From Loktanella atrilutea (GTDB taxonomy: Bacteria; Pseudomonadota; Alphaproteobacteria; Rhodobacterales; Rhodobacteraceae), in the NCBI RefSeq assembly GCF_900128995.1, contig NZ_FQUE01000003.1:248001-312000 (forward strand): a stretch of 64,000 nt of DNA. The letters run 5' to 3'. The notes under the pieces are model-generated. The model was not told where the DNA came from and ran no database searches. It was given only the letters and a program-made list of their open reading frames with translations. The translations under genes and the position numbers were made by a program. Positions 35,566-44,841 of the stretch are shown piece by piece (position 1 is the stretch's first letter; every line of letters starts with the position of its first letter).

Positions 35566-36285
35566 ATGGCGAAAACCCGCAAATCCGTAAAGTCCGACAC
35601 TCCCTTGCCGCGCTTGACGGGCCGGTCGATCCGGCGCCTTCTACGGCGTGGAGTGCTGGGGCTGATTGGTGCGGTCGTGCTGGTGACACTCCTCTACCGG
35701 GTCGTGAACCCGCTGACGACACCCTACATGCTGGCAGAGGGCCACAGGCGTGGTGGTGTGACGCAAGACTGGGTGCCGATGGCGCGCATCGCGCCGGTCA
35801 TGGCACGGTCCGTCGTGGCCGCCGAGGACGCGAACTTCTGCCTGCACTGGGGTCTCGATATCGGTGCGATCCGCGCGGCACTGGCAGCAGGCGGCGATCG
35901 TGGCGCTTCCACGATTTCTCAGCAGGTGGTGAAGAACGTCTACCTCTGGCAGGGGCGAAACTGGGTCCGCAAGGCGGTGGAGGCGGTCTGGACCCCACTC
36001 GTAGAACTGCTGTGGAACAAGCGGCGGATCCTCGAGGTCTACCTGAATGTCGCCGAATTCGGGAGCGGCATCTTCGGCGTGCAGGCGGCGGCGCAACACT
36101 ACTTCGGTGTCGATGCCGAGAGCCTCAGCGCCGTGCAGGCGGCGCGGTTGGCGATGGTGCTGCCGGACCCGAAGGCGCGCGACGCCGCGGATCCGACATC
36201 GTCGCAGCGCCGCCGGGCGGCCAGCATCCTGGACGGGGCCGCGACGATTGCCGCCGACGGACGGGCGTCCTGTTTCGAGAGTTGA
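35566..36285 (+). CDS. mtgA: Monofunctional biosynthetic peptidoglycan transglycosylase
   Basis: 239 residues. One N-terminal membrane anchor ([19 protein letters not shown], ~29-47) is followed by a GT51 domain with [12 protein letters not shown] (catalytic Glu), [36 protein letters not shown] and [17 protein letters not shown]. There is no transpeptidase domain. It polymerises lipid II into glycan strands in the periplasm. I chose the ATG at 35566; an earlier in-frame start would run through the gltB terminator. A short spacer separates it from the GST gene. Confidence 0.94.
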   Translation: MAKTRKSVKSDTPLPRLTGRSIRRLLRRGVLGLIGAVVLVTLLYRVVNPLTTPYMLAEGHRRGGVTQDWVPMARIAPVMARSVVAAEDANFCLHWGLDIGAIRAALAAGGDRGASTISQQVVKNVYLWQGRNWVRKAVEAVWTPLVELLWNKRRILEVYLNVAEFGSGIFGVQAAAQHYFGVDAESLSAVQAARLAMVLPDPKARDAADPTSSQRRRAASILDGAATIAADGRASCFES

Positions 36286-36338
36286 ACGCAGGGCAAAGGT
36301 GCGGCATTGAGGGTGCAATCCCGAACCGCGAGTGTCCC

Positions 36339-37004
36339 ATGAACCGCCTCTATCATTTCCCCCTTTCCCCGTTTTCACGCAAGGTAAGGCTCAGCCTTGC
36401 GGAGAAGCGCATCGAGGTGGAACTGATCGAGGAACGATACTGGGAGCAGGACAGCGATTTCCTGCACCGCAATCCGGCCGGCAAGGTACCCGTGCTCCGG
36501 CTGAGCAACCGGATGCTGAGCGAGAGCGCCGCGATCTGCGAATACCTCGAGGATACCCACCCCAATCCTCCGCTGATGCCCCGCGATGCCGACGCACGGT
36601 ACGAGGTGCGGCGCCTGGTGGGCTGGTTCGACGACAAGTTCTATCGCGAGTGCACCGAGAAGCTTCTGGGCGAGCGCGTATTTCGCAAGGTGAAGGGCAC
36701 GGGTTATCCGGACAGCACGAACGTGAAGGCAGGGAGCCGCGCCATGCGGTTCCACCTTGACTACATGACGAAGCTGCTGGAGCATCGCCGTTGGCTGGCG
36801 GGCAACGAGATGACGCTGGCCGATTTCGCCGCCGCGGCGCAACTGTCCTGCCTCGACTACATCTCCGACGTGGACTGGAACCGGTCGGAGGTCGTGAAGG
36901 ACTGGTATGCGAAGATCAAGTCGCGCCCGGCGTTCCGGTCGCTGTTGGCCGATCAGGTGCCGGGATTCCTGCCGCCGTCGCATTATGCCAACCTTGATTT
37001 CTGA
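36339..37004 (+). CDS. Glutathione S-transferase family protein
   Basis: 221 residues. The N-terminal thioredoxin-like domain has LYHFPLSPFSRKVRLSLAEK, GKVPVLRLSNRMLSESAAIC (cis-Pro and the glutathione-binding Glu-Ser) and EYLEDTHPNPPLMP. The C-terminal helical domain has LAGNEMTLADFAAAAQLSCL, the N-capping box of GSTs. The electrophilic substrate is unknown. The ATG at 36339 is used because upstream codons fall inside mtgA. It is followed three bases later by a large palindrome. Confidence 0.88.
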   Translation: MNRLYHFPLSPFSRKVRLSLAEKRIEVELIEERYWEQDSDFLHRNPAGKVPVLRLSNRMLSESAAICEYLEDTHPNPPLMPRDADARYEVRRLVGWFDDKFYRECTEKLLGERVFRKVKGTGYPDSTNVKAGSRAMRFHLDYMTKLLEHRRWLAGNEMTLADFAAAAQLSCLDYISDVDWNRSEVVKDWYAKIKSRPAFRSLLADQVPGFLPPSHYANLDF

Positions 37005-37006
37005 TT

Positions 37007-37034
37007 GGTGGGTGGGCGGGCCCGCCCACCCACC
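37007..37034. repeat. Perfect 28-base palindrome after the GST gene
   Basis: Arms GGTGGGTGGGCGGG and CCCGCCCACCCACC meet with no loop, starting three bases after the GST stop. A second short hairpin, CGGGGCGCTGCCCCG, follows at about 37039-37055. Such GC-rich stem pairs resemble the short interspersed intergenic repeats of Rhodobacteraceae; it may serve as terminator or transcript stabiliser. Confidence 0.7.
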
Positions 37035-37085
37035 CCATTTCGGGGCGCTGCCCCGGACCCCGCCGTATCCAAAGTCGGCAGGCCG

Positions 37086-38150
37086 ATGGGACTGAAGGAG
37101 GACCTGTCCGCCTTTGCCGTCACCTCCGGGTTCGCCAAGATCGGGATCTGTCGGCCCGACGCCGTGCCCGAGGCGGCGGCGCGGCTGGCGGCCTTCGTCG
37201 ATGCAGGGCGGCACGGGCAGATGGGGTGGATGGCAGAGCGCATGGCATGGCGCGGGGATCCGACGGCGCTCTGGCCCGAGGCCCGGTCGGTCATCATGCT
37301 GGCAGAGAGCTATACCCCGGACGTCGATCCTTTGGCTGTCCTGTCGCTGCGGGATCGGGCGGCGATTTCAGTCTATGCGCAGGGACGGGATTATCACGAT
37401 GTGGTCAAGAAGCGACTGAAGGCCGTGGGGCGCTGGCTGATCGACCGGGTACCGGGGGCCGAGATCAAGGTCTTCGTCGATACGGCGCCAGTGATGGAGA
37501 AGCCCCTGGCGCAGGCGGCGGGGCTGGGCTGGCAGGGCAAGCACACCAACCTGCTGGGGCGCGATCTGGGCAACTGGATCTTTCTGGGCGCGATCTTTAC
37601 CACCGTGGATATGGAACCGGACGCGGCAAGCGTCGGCCATTGCGGGTCCTGCACCGCCTGCCTGGACATCTGCCCAACGCAGGCCTTCCCCGCGCCCTAT
37701 CAATTGGATGCGCGGCGCTGCATCTCTTACTTGACGATCGAACACCGTGGTCCGGTTGATGCTGAACTTCGGCCCCTGATGGGAAATCGCATCTATGGCT
37801 GCGACGATTGCCTCGCCGTCTGTCCGTGGAACAAGTTTGCCGTCGATGGACGGGACGCGCGGCTGGCGGCGCGGGGCGATCTGCGTGCGCCACCGCTGAC
37901 CGAGCTTGCCGGTCTCGACGATACTGCCTTTCGGACCCGCTTTTCGGGCAGTCCGATCAAGCGGATCGGCCGCGACCGCTTCGTGCGCAACGTGTGCTAT
38001 GCCATCGGCAACAGCGGGAACCCCGCGCTGGCAGAAGTGTTGAGACCCCTGACGACAGACGCCGACCCCGCCGTGGCCGACGCCGCAATCTGGGCCTTGG
38101 CACACCTGCAGAAGGATGACCCATGCGCACCGCAGCTTTCATCGCCCTGA
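37086..38150 (+). CDS. queG: Epoxyqueuosine reductase
   Basis: 354 residues. It reduces epoxyqueuosine to queuosine in tRNA, the last step of queuosine synthesis. The N-terminal cobalamin-binding part ([27 protein letters not shown]) is followed by two [4Fe-4S] motifs ([17 protein letters not shown] and [14 protein letters not shown]) and a C-terminal HEAT-like repeat ([20 protein letters not shown]). The ATG at 37086 is the first start after the palindromic spacer. Its last 28 bases overlap the next gene. Confidence 0.95.
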   Translation: MGLKEDLSAFAVTSGFAKIGICRPDAVPEAAARLAAFVDAGRHGQMGWMAERMAWRGDPTALWPEARSVIMLAESYTPDVDPLAVLSLRDRAAISVYAQGRDYHDVVKKRLKAVGRWLIDRVPGAEIKVFVDTAPVMEKPLAQAAGLGWQGKHTNLLGRDLGNWIFLGAIFTTVDMEPDAASVGHCGSCTACLDICPTQAFPAPYQLDARRCISYLTIEHRGPVDAELRPLMGNRIYGCDDCLAVCPWNKFAVDGRDARLAARGDLRAPPLTELAGLDDTAFRTRFSGSPIKRIGRDRFVRNVCYAIGNSGNPALAEVLRPLTTDADPAVADAAIWALAHLQKDDPCAPQLSSP

Positions 38151-39280
38151 TCCCGACATTGTCTTGCGCGCAGGTCGATCAGGGTCCGCGTAACGCCGAT
38201 TTCAACCCCGCTTTCGAAAACCAGACCCGCGCGCCGGCCTTGCCGGACACGCCCGTCGCCGTAAGCACCTTCGCCGAGGGGCTGGCGAACCCTTGGGGAA
38301 TCGCCGCCCTGCCGGACGGGACATTCCTTGTGACCGAACGATCCGGCACCCTGCGCCGGATATCGGCCGATGGCGCACTGTCCGATCCGATCGGCGGCGT
38401 GCCGCAGGTCGATGCAAAGCAACAGGGTGGGCTTCTCGACGTCGCCATCGCGCCCGATTTCGTCGACAGCAGCGTATTATATCTGACCTATGCCAAGGGT
38501 GTAGAGGGCGGCACCGTCACGGCAGCTGCACGTGCAGTGCTGGATGGCGACAAGCTGACGGATGTGAAGGACATCTTCGTGCAGGATCCGCCGGCCGATA
38601 CCTATGCCCACTACGGAAGTCGCGTCGTGCCGACGCCGGACGGAAAGGTCTTCATCACGACCGGCGAGCATTTTACCGAAAACAACCGTCAACTGGCGCA
38701 GGACATCAACACGACCTACGGCAAGACGATCCGTCTGAACGCCGACGGCAGCGTGCCGCAGGACAATCCTTTCGTGGGCCGCGACGGTGTCGACGGCATC
38801 TGGTCCTACGGCCACCGCAACGTGCAGGGTGCGACGTTGGGGCCGGACGGAACGCTCTGGACGATGGAACATGGGCCTGCCGGCGGGGACGAGTTGAACC
38901 ATCCGCAAGCCGGCCTGAACTATGGCTGGCCGGTGATCTCCTATGGGGTCAACTACGACGGCAGCCCGGTCGGTTCGGGCAAGTCCGCGATGGAGGGGAT
39001 GGAGCAGCCCGTCTACTACTGGGACCCTGTGATCGCACCGGGGGGCATGGCGTTCTATGATGGCGATTACGCCGACTGGCAGGGGGATCTGCTCATTGCC
39101 GGCCTCAATCCCGGGTCGCTGACGCGCCTTCGGCTTGACGGTAATCGTGTTGCCGGAGAAGAGCGTCTGCTGCAGGACGTGGGCCGCATCCGTGATGTCG
39201 AGGTTCTGAACGACGGTGATTTGCTGATCCTGATCGACGCCGACCCCGGTCAGGTGTTGCGGGTCAACATCGGCGGGTGA
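38123..39280 (+). CDS. PQQ-dependent sugar dehydrogenase (soluble aldose dehydrogenase-like)
   Basis: 385 residues. An N-terminal signal sequence ending near LSCAQ precedes a six-bladed beta-propeller of the glucose/sorbosone dehydrogenase family: [20 protein letters not shown] (blade 1), [53 protein letters not shown] and [14 protein letters not shown]. These are the PQQ and calcium-site segments of the YliI/Asd family. It should oxidise sugars in the periplasm with PQQ; whether the cell makes PQQ is not shown. The start lies 28 bases inside queG. Confidence 0.9.
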   Translation: MRTAAFIALIPTLSCAQVDQGPRNADFNPAFENQTRAPALPDTPVAVSTFAEGLANPWGIAALPDGTFLVTERSGTLRRISADGALSDPIGGVPQVDAKQQGGLLDVAIAPDFVDSSVLYLTYAKGVEGGTVTAAARAVLDGDKLTDVKDIFVQDPPADTYAHYGSRVVPTPDGKVFITTGEHFTENNRQLAQDINTTYGKTIRLNADGSVPQDNPFVGRDGVDGIWSYGHRNVQGATLGPDGTLWTMEHGPAGGDELNHPQAGLNYGWPVISYGVNYDGSPVGSGKSAMEGMEQPVYYWDPVIAPGGMAFYDGDYADWQGDLLIAGLNPGSLTRLRLDGNRVAGEERLLQDVGRIRDVEVLNDGDLLILIDADPGQVLRVNIGG

Positions 39281-40269
39281 TGGGCCTGGGGAAAAGTCTC
39301 TTGCGTGCGGCTGCAATCGTCGAGGTCGCGGCGGAACGCGTCTTCTTTCAGGGCGATCTGGAGAGGCTGACCATCGAACCCTACGACGGTTACGCCACGC
39401 CCGATCACCTGATTGCACGGGGTCGCGTGCTGGCCGCGCGCGAGGTCGAGAAGATCGACGGGCGCAGCAAACTGGCGAATGCGCGCCAGATGATGCGCCT
39501 TTTCGCGACCCATGAAGTTGCCGACGTGACCGTGACGAGTGGCGCAAGCTCTGCGGTGACGGATGCGGAGGGGTATTTCACACTTTTCCTGCCGCGGACC
39601 GATCAGGTTGGCTGGGTGAATGTGGCCGTGTCGATTTCCGGTCATGCCGCGATCTGCCCGGTGCTGGTCGCACGGCCGGATGCCGATGTCGTCGTCATCT
39701 CGGATATCGATGACACGATGATCCATACGGGCGCATGGTCCACTCCCCGCAACCTCTGGACGTCCTTCACCGGCAACGTCGAAAGCCGAGAGGTGTTTGC
39801 CGATGCGGTGACGCTGATCCGGGCGCTGTCGCAACAGGACCGCAACCCTGTCTATTTCGTCAGTTCGTCGCCTTGGAACTTCCACGGTTTCCTGACCACC
39901 GTCTTCGCCCGCGCTGGTCTGCCAAACGCGCCGAAATTCTTGCGCGACTACGGCTTCGGCACGGATCAGTTCATCACCGGTCGTCATGGCGATCACAAGG
40001 GCAGTGCGATCGACCGCATCCTTGCCGCACATCCGGCGCTGCCGGCGGTGCTGATCGGCGACACCGGGCAGCACGATGCGCAGATCTATGCTGATGCCGC
40101 CGTACGCCATCCCGGACGAATTGCGCGGGTGATCCTGCGCGCACCGGGGCGGGGTGCGGATACGGATGACCTGCTGCAGGTGGAACGCCTGCGGTCGCTC
40201 GCGATCCCCGTCTTCGTTGGCCCGGACTTTCGTCCGGTTTTGCGGGAATTGACGCCGCACAGGGTTTAA
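39280..40269 (+). CDS. App1-like phosphatase domain protein (DUF2183)
   Basis: 329 residues. The HAD-like catalytic motif is VVVISDIDDTMIHTGAW (DxDxT), with PVYFVSSSPWNFHGFLTT and HKGSAIDRILAAHP plus VLIGDTGQHDAQIYADAAVR as later motifs. This is the catalytic domain of yeast App1 phosphatidate phosphatase and its bacterial relatives. An N-terminal ~140-residue region precedes it. Lipid phosphate hydrolysis is family inference. The ATG at 39280 overlaps the preceding stop (TGATG); a GTG at 39277 is also possible. Confidence 0.87.
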   Translation: MGLGKSLLRAAAIVEVAAERVFFQGDLERLTIEPYDGYATPDHLIARGRVLAAREVEKIDGRSKLANARQMMRLFATHEVADVTVTSGASSAVTDAEGYFTLFLPRTDQVGWVNVAVSISGHAAICPVLVARPDADVVVISDIDDTMIHTGAWSTPRNLWTSFTGNVESREVFADAVTLIRALSQQDRNPVYFVSSSPWNFHGFLTTVFARAGLPNAPKFLRDYGFGTDQFITGRHGDHKGSAIDRILAAHPALPAVLIGDTGQHDAQIYADAAVRHPGRIARVILRAPGRGADTDDLLQVERLRSLAIPVFVGPDFRPVLRELTPHRV

Positions 40270-40313
40270 CCTGCCGGTTCGCGCGCCTAGGGTGCCGCCG
40301 AAAGGGGCCGTCC

Positions 40314-41237
40314 ATGCAGCCTTTGCGCGGTATTTCCTACAAGATTGTTTCGGTCATGGTCTTCGTGGCCATGTCGTCCCTCGTCAAGGCGGTGTCCGAA
40401 AACGTGCCGCCCGGTCAGGCGGTGTTCTTTCGCAGTGCCTTCGCGCTGCCCGTGATCGTCGCTTGGCTGGCGATGCGGCACGAACTGCGCAACGGCTGGA
40501 AGACGGCGCACCCCATGGGGCACGTCTGGCGCGGGTTAGTCGGCACGTCCGCCATGGGCCTTGGCTTTGCGGGCCTTGGCCTTTTGCCCCTGCCCGAAGT
40601 GACGGCCATCGGCTATGCCGCCCCGCTGCTGGTCGTGATCTTCGCCGCGATGTTCCTGAACGAAGAGGTGCGCGCCTTTCGCTTGTCCGCCGTGGCACTG
40701 GGGCTGGCCGGCGTTCTGATCGTGCTAAGTCCCCGTCTGTCGCTGGGGGCGCAGGTCGATCATGCGCAGACGCTGGGGGCGGTGCTGGTGCTGATGGGGG
40801 CGGTCTGCGCGGCACTGGCGCAGGTCTTCGTGCGCAAACTGGTCTTCACCGAGGATACCGCCGCCATCGTCTTCTGGTTTTCAGTGACGGCAACGGTTCT
40901 GTCGCTGTTGACCTTGCCATGGGGTTGGGCGTGGCCGACGCCGGCGCAATGGGTGATGCTGATCATGGCAGGGCTTCTGGGCGGCATCGGACAGATCTTC
41001 CTGACCTCCAGCTACCGGTTCGCCGATGCGTCGCTCGTGGCGCCGTTCGACTACACCTCGATGATCCTGGCCCTGATCGTCGGCTACGCCATCTTCGACG
41101 AGGTGCCGACCCTGACCATGATGATCGGTGCGGCGATCGTCATTTCTGCTGGGGTGATGATCATCCTGCGCGAGAGGCATCTGGGACTGAAGCGGGCCCG
41201 GCAACGCAAGGTCACCGGGACCGTCGGTCACAACTAG
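40314..41237 (+). CDS. DMT-superfamily (EamA) transporter
   Basis: 307 residues with about ten hydrophobic helices in two repeats. Each half ends in an EamA pattern: PEVTAIGYAAPLLVVIFAAM and SLVAPFDYTSMILALIVGYA. Family members export or import small metabolites such as amino acids or nucleotides; the substrate is unknown. It follows the App1-like gene by 44 bases and converges tail-to-tail with the FNT gene, overlapping it by four bases. Confidence 0.88.
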   Translation: MQPLRGISYKIVSVMVFVAMSSLVKAVSENVPPGQAVFFRSAFALPVIVAWLAMRHELRNGWKTAHPMGHVWRGLVGTSAMGLGFAGLGLLPLPEVTAIGYAAPLLVVIFAAMFLNEEVRAFRLSAVALGLAGVLIVLSPRLSLGAQVDHAQTLGAVLVLMGAVCAALAQVFVRKLVFTEDTAAIVFWFSVTATVLSLLTLPWGWAWPTPAQWVMLIMAGLLGGIGQIFLTSSYRFADASLVAPFDYTSMILALIVGYAIFDEVPTLTMMIGAAIVISAGVMIILRERHLGLKRARQRKVTGTVGHN

Positions 41238-42166
41238 TCCGACTGCGTCGTGGCACCATGCTGGTCGGTGGAATCGTGGACTTCTTCCCGGACCTGACCC
41301 CATGTGATCAGACCGAAGACGACCGTGCCGCCGAACACGTTGCCAAGAAAGACCGGGATGAAAAAGCCGAAGATCGCGGCCATCAGCCCCAGTTCTCCGG
41401 TCAACAACAGAAAGGCCATCTCGACCGATCCGGCGATGATGTGGGTAAAGCCCCCGGCGGCGATCAGCCATGTCATCAGGATGATGATGAAAAAGTTCTC
41501 TTGCTCGCCGGCCGCCAGCATCCAGACCAGGGCCGCAATCAGCAGACCCGCAGGCACGGCCTTGGCAAAGCCGATCCAGGCGCCGTGTTCTGTCGCGTGC
41601 TTGCTGATCTCCGTGATGCTGGCAAGGATGTCGGGCTCGAACGTCGGCATGTAGGCGATGAAACCGGCAGCGATGAAGCAGCCGATCACGTTGGCGCCCA
41701 GCACGATTCCCCACAGACGCCCGACACACCACAGATTGTAAAGGCTGGGGCGTGCAAAGAGCGGCAGAACCGTCGTCAGCGTATTTTCCGTGAACAACTG
41801 CATCCGCCCGACGATGACGATCAGGAAACCAAAGGTATAGCCCAGGCTTTCCAGCAACGGCAGCCATTTCACGTCCGGCAGATAGGTCTTGAACAGCGCT
41901 TCGCCGATCACCGAAAAACTGATGCAGACGCCGGCCGCGATCCCCGACCAGAAAAGCGAGGTCTGCGGACGGCGCAGTTCCTCGTCGCCTTCACGACGAA
42001 CGACCTGATAGACCAGCTTGGCGGACAGGTGGGACGCCTCGCGGACGGCCTCCTCCTCATCGGGCTCGTTGCTTTCCTTTTCCTTGCGGTCTGATTCAGC
42101 CTGCTGCCTGCGGGATTCGTTTTCTTCTACGGCGCGTCTGATTTCAGGTTCGATCTTCTCTGCCAT
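41234..42166 (-). CDS. Formate/nitrite transporter-family protein, YfdC-like
   Basis: 310 residues. The charged N-terminal ~65 residues (rich in Glu, Lys and Arg) are followed by six FNT-type helices, with the FNT loop segments GRMQLFTENTLTTVLP and ITHIIAGSVE-like (GGFTHIIAGSVEMAFLL) and GNVFGGTVVFGLITW. The long hydrophilic N-terminus and length match E. coli YfdC rather than FocA. The transported anion is uncertain. It lies ~30 kb from the formate dehydrogenase, so no link is implied by position. Confidence 0.88.
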   Translation of the reverse strand: MAEKIEPEIRRAVEENESRRQQAESDRKEKESNEPDEEEAVREASHLSAKLVYQVVRREGDEELRRPQTSLFWSGIAAGVCISFSVIGEALFKTYLPDVKWLPLLESLGYTFGFLIVIVGRMQLFTENTLTTVLPLFARPSLYNLWCVGRLWGIVLGANVIGCFIAAGFIAYMPTFEPDILASITEISKHATEHGAWIGFAKAVPAGLLIAALVWMLAAGEQENFFIIILMTWLIAAGGFTHIIAGSVEMAFLLLTGELGLMAAIFGFFIPVFLGNVFGGTVVFGLITWGQVREEVHDSTDQHGATTQSD

Positions 42167-42308
42167 GGCGGTCCTCGTGATGATCGCTTAAAAGTGGCGT
42201 AACCCCCCGATCCGTCAAGGCTGCAGCAGTGTCATGACGGCGCGCACGGGTCCGTGGTTTTGAGATCGGGCAGGATTGTGGTATATTGCGCTGCAGGAGG
42301 ACCCGATC

Positions 42309-42500
42309 ATGACAAGACACATCCTTGATTTGCCCCGCGACACGACCGACAGCGCGCGCCTTGACCGCTTCTTGCAGATCGCGCGACGCGACCTGCGCCA
42401 TCACGCCATCGATCAGCTGCTTAGGCGGCCCCGCGCACGCTACGAAGACAGCGGACGCGTTGCCGGGCTGTTGCGGCCGCAACGCGGCCAAATCGCCTGA
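42309..42500 (+). CDS. Small Arg-rich hypothetical protein
   Basis: 63 residues with 14 arginines (for example FLQIARRDLRHH and LLRRPRARYEDS) and no membrane segment. The ATG has a strong GGAGG ribosome-binding site eight bases upstream. The stop abuts the ilvE stop on the other strand. I recognise no family. It might bind nucleic acid, given its charge, but nothing shows this; a chance open frame with a good ribosome-binding site remains possible. Confidence 0.5.
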   Translation: MTRHILDLPRDTTDSARLDRFLQIARRDLRHHAIDQLLRRPRARYEDSGRVAGLLRPQRGQIA

Positions 42501-43370
42501 TCAGGCGCGGACCAGCTTTTCGTAATCCGAAGCGATATCCAGCGTCAGTCTGCCGACCTCGAAGTTGTAGTCGCCGATCTGGCCCACAGGGGTCACTTCG
42601 GCGGCTGTGCCCGTCAGCCAGCACTGCTCGAAGCCTTCAAGCTCCTCCGGCATGATGTGGCGTTCGTGAACGGTGACGCCTTTTTCACGCAGCATGCCGA
42701 TCACGGTCTGCCGGGTCAGGCCGTTCAGAAAGCAATCGGGCTTGGGTGTATGGACCTCGCCATCCTTGACGAAGAAGATGTTGGCCCCCGTCGCCTCGGC
42801 CACATAGCCGCGATAGTCGAACATCATCGCGTCGGAACAGCCTTTCGCCTCGGCCTCGTGCTTTGACATGGTGCAGATCATGTAAAGCCCGGCAGCCTTG
42901 GCCTGATGCGGAATCGTTTCGGGGCTGGGGCGCTTCCATTTCGCGATGTCGAGTTTGGCACCCTTGGTCTTTGCTTCGCCATAGTAGTTGCCCCACGACC
43001 AGACGGCGATCGCCGTGCGAACCGGGTTGCGCGCCGATGCGACACCCATGTCCGGCCCGGCACCGCGCCACGCGAAGGCCCGGACATAGGCGTCCGTCAG
43101 TCCGTTGGCCTTCAGCGTTTCTGCCTTCGCGGCAATCAGCTCGTCGACGGAATACGGGATTTCGAAGTCCAGGCAACCGGCAGAAAAATGCAGTCGCTCC
43201 GCATGTTCGCGGTCCTTGAAGATCTTGCCGGAATAGCAGCGCTCTCCCTCGAACACCGAAGAGGCATAGTGCAGGGCGTGCGTCAGCACGTGGACTTTGG
43301 CATCGCGCCAATCGATCAGCTGGCCGTCCATCCAGATTTTACCGTCGCGGTCGTCGTAGGCGCCTTCCAT
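42501..43370 (-). CDS. ilvE: Branched-chain amino acid aminotransferase
   Basis: 289 residues. Fold-type IV PLP enzyme: KIWMDGQLIDWRDAKVHVL and HALHYASSVFEGERCY at the N terminus, the PLP-lysine region HQAKAAGLYMICTMSKHEAE, and EATGANIFFVKDGEVHTPKP for the phosphate-binding side. It catalyses the last step of valine, leucine and isoleucine synthesis. It is divergent from petP; a GTTGAC-N9-GTCAAC inverted repeat lies between them and contains a TTGACA on the ilvE strand. Confidence 0.94.
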   Translation of the reverse strand: MEGAYDDRDGKIWMDGQLIDWRDAKVHVLTHALHYASSVFEGERCYSGKIFKDREHAERLHFSAGCLDFEIPYSVDELIAAKAETLKANGLTDAYVRAFAWRGAGPDMGVASARNPVRTAIAVWSWGNYYGEAKTKGAKLDIAKWKRPSPETIPHQAKAAGLYMICTMSKHEAEAKGCSDAMMFDYRGYVAEATGANIFFVKDGEVHTPKPDCFLNGLTRQTVIGMLREKGVTVHERHIMPEELEGFEQCWLTGTAAEVTPVGQIGDYNFEVGRLTLDIASDYEKLVRA

Positions 43371-43456
43371 GGCGAAACCCCTTCAAATTTCCATTTGTAT
43401 CGTGACTAGGTCCGTTTCGGACATAAAGTTGCGCGATTTGTGACGATTCGCTATCA

Positions 43457-43477
43457 GTTGACTCTAGTCATGTCAAC
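43457..43477. promoter_or_regulatory. Candidate operator between ilvE and petP
   Basis: A perfect interrupted palindrome GTTGAC-TCTAGTCAT-GTCAAC, 21 bases, the size expected for a MarR dimer site. It lies 44 bases before the petP start. On the minus strand its TTGACA has TAGCGA 17 bases downstream, a weak promoter toward ilvE. Confidence 0.45.
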
Positions 43478-43520
43478 ATCACTGACGTATTGTGCTGCCG
43501 AACCATGGGGGACGAAGCCG

Positions 43521-44033
43521 ATGAACCAGCCGATACAGGGCCAGTCGGGGCAGGCGCTGCTGTTCCTGACCGACGATCAGCTGCGCAAGGGTATCGAGGC
43601 GATGTTCTTTGCCTACCGCGGTTTCACGGCCGATCCCGACCGTATCCTCGAGGATATGGCCTATGGTCGCGCCCATCATCGCGCCATCCACTTCATCCAT
43701 CGCAGCCCAGGCACGACGGTCAACAACCTGTTGGGAATCCTCGGCGTCACGAAACAGTCACTGAACCGTGTCCTGCGCACCCTGATCGCCGATGGTCTGG
43801 TGTCGAGCACGGTGGGCCATCGCGACAAGCGCGAACGTCACCTGCACCTGACCGAAAAGGGCGCTGCGCTCGAACGCAGCCTTTCAGATGCCCAGCGCGA
43901 GAGGATGCGCACCGCCTACCGCGCGGCGGGCCCGGTTGCGGTCGCCGGGTTCAGGCAGGTGCTGGAGGCGATGATGGACGATGAGATGCGGCATCATTAC
44001 CGGGCCATGGTGGACAAGCCCGATGGCCGCTGA
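43521..44033 (+). CDS. petP: MarR-family transcriptional regulator, PetP-like
   Basis: 170 residues. Winged helix-turn-helix of the MarR type: HFIHRSPGTTVNNLLGILGV, then the recognition helix TKQSLNRVLRTLIADGLV and the wing VGHRDKRERHLHLTEKGAAL. The order MarR gene followed by an overlapping OmpR-type response regulator matches petP-petR of Rhodobacter capsulatus, where they lie before the cytochrome bc1 genes; bc1 genes are not present here. I chose the ATG at 43521 over a GTG at 43440. An inverted repeat lies 44 bases upstream and could be its own operator. Confidence 0.85.
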   Translation: MNQPIQGQSGQALLFLTDDQLRKGIEAMFFAYRGFTADPDRILEDMAYGRAHHRAIHFIHRSPGTTVNNLLGILGVTKQSLNRVLRTLIADGLVSSTVGHRDKRERHLHLTEKGAALERSLSDAQRERMRTAYRAAGPVAVAGFRQVLEAMMDDEMRHHYRAMVDKPDGR

Positions 44034-44730
44034 CGATGCACATCTTCTGGTTGTCGACGACGACGAACGCATCCGCAGCCTGCTGCGCAAGTTTCTGGTC
44101 CGATCCGGCTTCCTTGTCACCACGGCACGCGACGCGGCGCACGCCCGCCGCATCCTCGCGGGTCTCGAATTCGATCTGATCGTGCTGGACGTGATGATGC
44201 CGGGCGAGGACGGGATAAGTTTCTGCCGCGCACTGCGCCACCAGTCCGGCACCCCCGTCATGCTGCTGACTGCCCGGGGAGAGACCGAGGACCGTATCGC
44301 CGGGCTGGAAGCGGGGGCGGACGATTATCTCCCCAAGCCCTTCGAGCCGAAGGAGCTCCTGCTCCGTATCAATGCAATTCTGCGTCGCGCGCCGCAGGCA
44401 GAGGCAAAGCCGATCCCCAAGACCATCCTGCATCTGGGTCCCGTCCGCTATGACATCACGAAGGGCGAGATGCGGCAGGACGAGGCGCTGGTGCGGCTGA
44501 CCGCGACGGAAAGTCAACTCATGCGCATCTTCTCCGCCCGGCCGCACGAGCCTGTCAGCCGTCTGGAACTGGTCGAGGAACTGAGCCGTTCCGGTGGCCA
44601 GACGCAGGAACGCGCGGTCGACGTGCAGATCACCCGTCTGCGCCGCAAGATAGAGGCCGACCCCAAGCAGCCGCGCTATCTGCAGACCGTCCGCGGTTCG
44701 GGCTACATGCTGGCGCCCGACGACGCCTGA
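44023..44730 (+). CDS. petR: OmpR-family response regulator, PetR-like
   Basis: 235 residues. Receiver domain with acidic pocket VVDDDE (12-15), phospho-acceptor Asp56 in LIVLDVMMPG, Thr83 and Lys105 in DYLPKPFEP. The C-terminal winged helix has LTATESQLMRIFSARPHEPV and RAVDVQITRLRRKIE, RGSGYML. It overlaps petP by 11 bases and is surely co-expressed. No sensor kinase gene is adjacent, so its phosphodonor is unknown. In R. capsulatus PetR was linked to cytochrome gene expression. Confidence 0.9.
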   Translation: MAADDAHLLVVDDDERIRSLLRKFLVRSGFLVTTARDAAHARRILAGLEFDLIVLDVMMPGEDGISFCRALRHQSGTPVMLLTARGETEDRIAGLEAGADDYLPKPFEPKELLLRINAILRRAPQAEAKPIPKTILHLGPVRYDITKGEMRQDEALVRLTATESQLMRIFSARPHEPVSRLELVEELSRSGGQTQERAVDVQITRLRRKIEADPKQPRYLQTVRGSGYMLAPDDA

Positions 44731-44841
44731 GTTGCGGCAAAGGGTGTCACTTCCTCTTTTCCGCTTACGGCCCTTGGCGGGAGTCTGTCGGGCCGAATGA
44801 AGGTCCTTGTCCTTTCGACTGGCTTTCGGTTTTGTGGGAAC

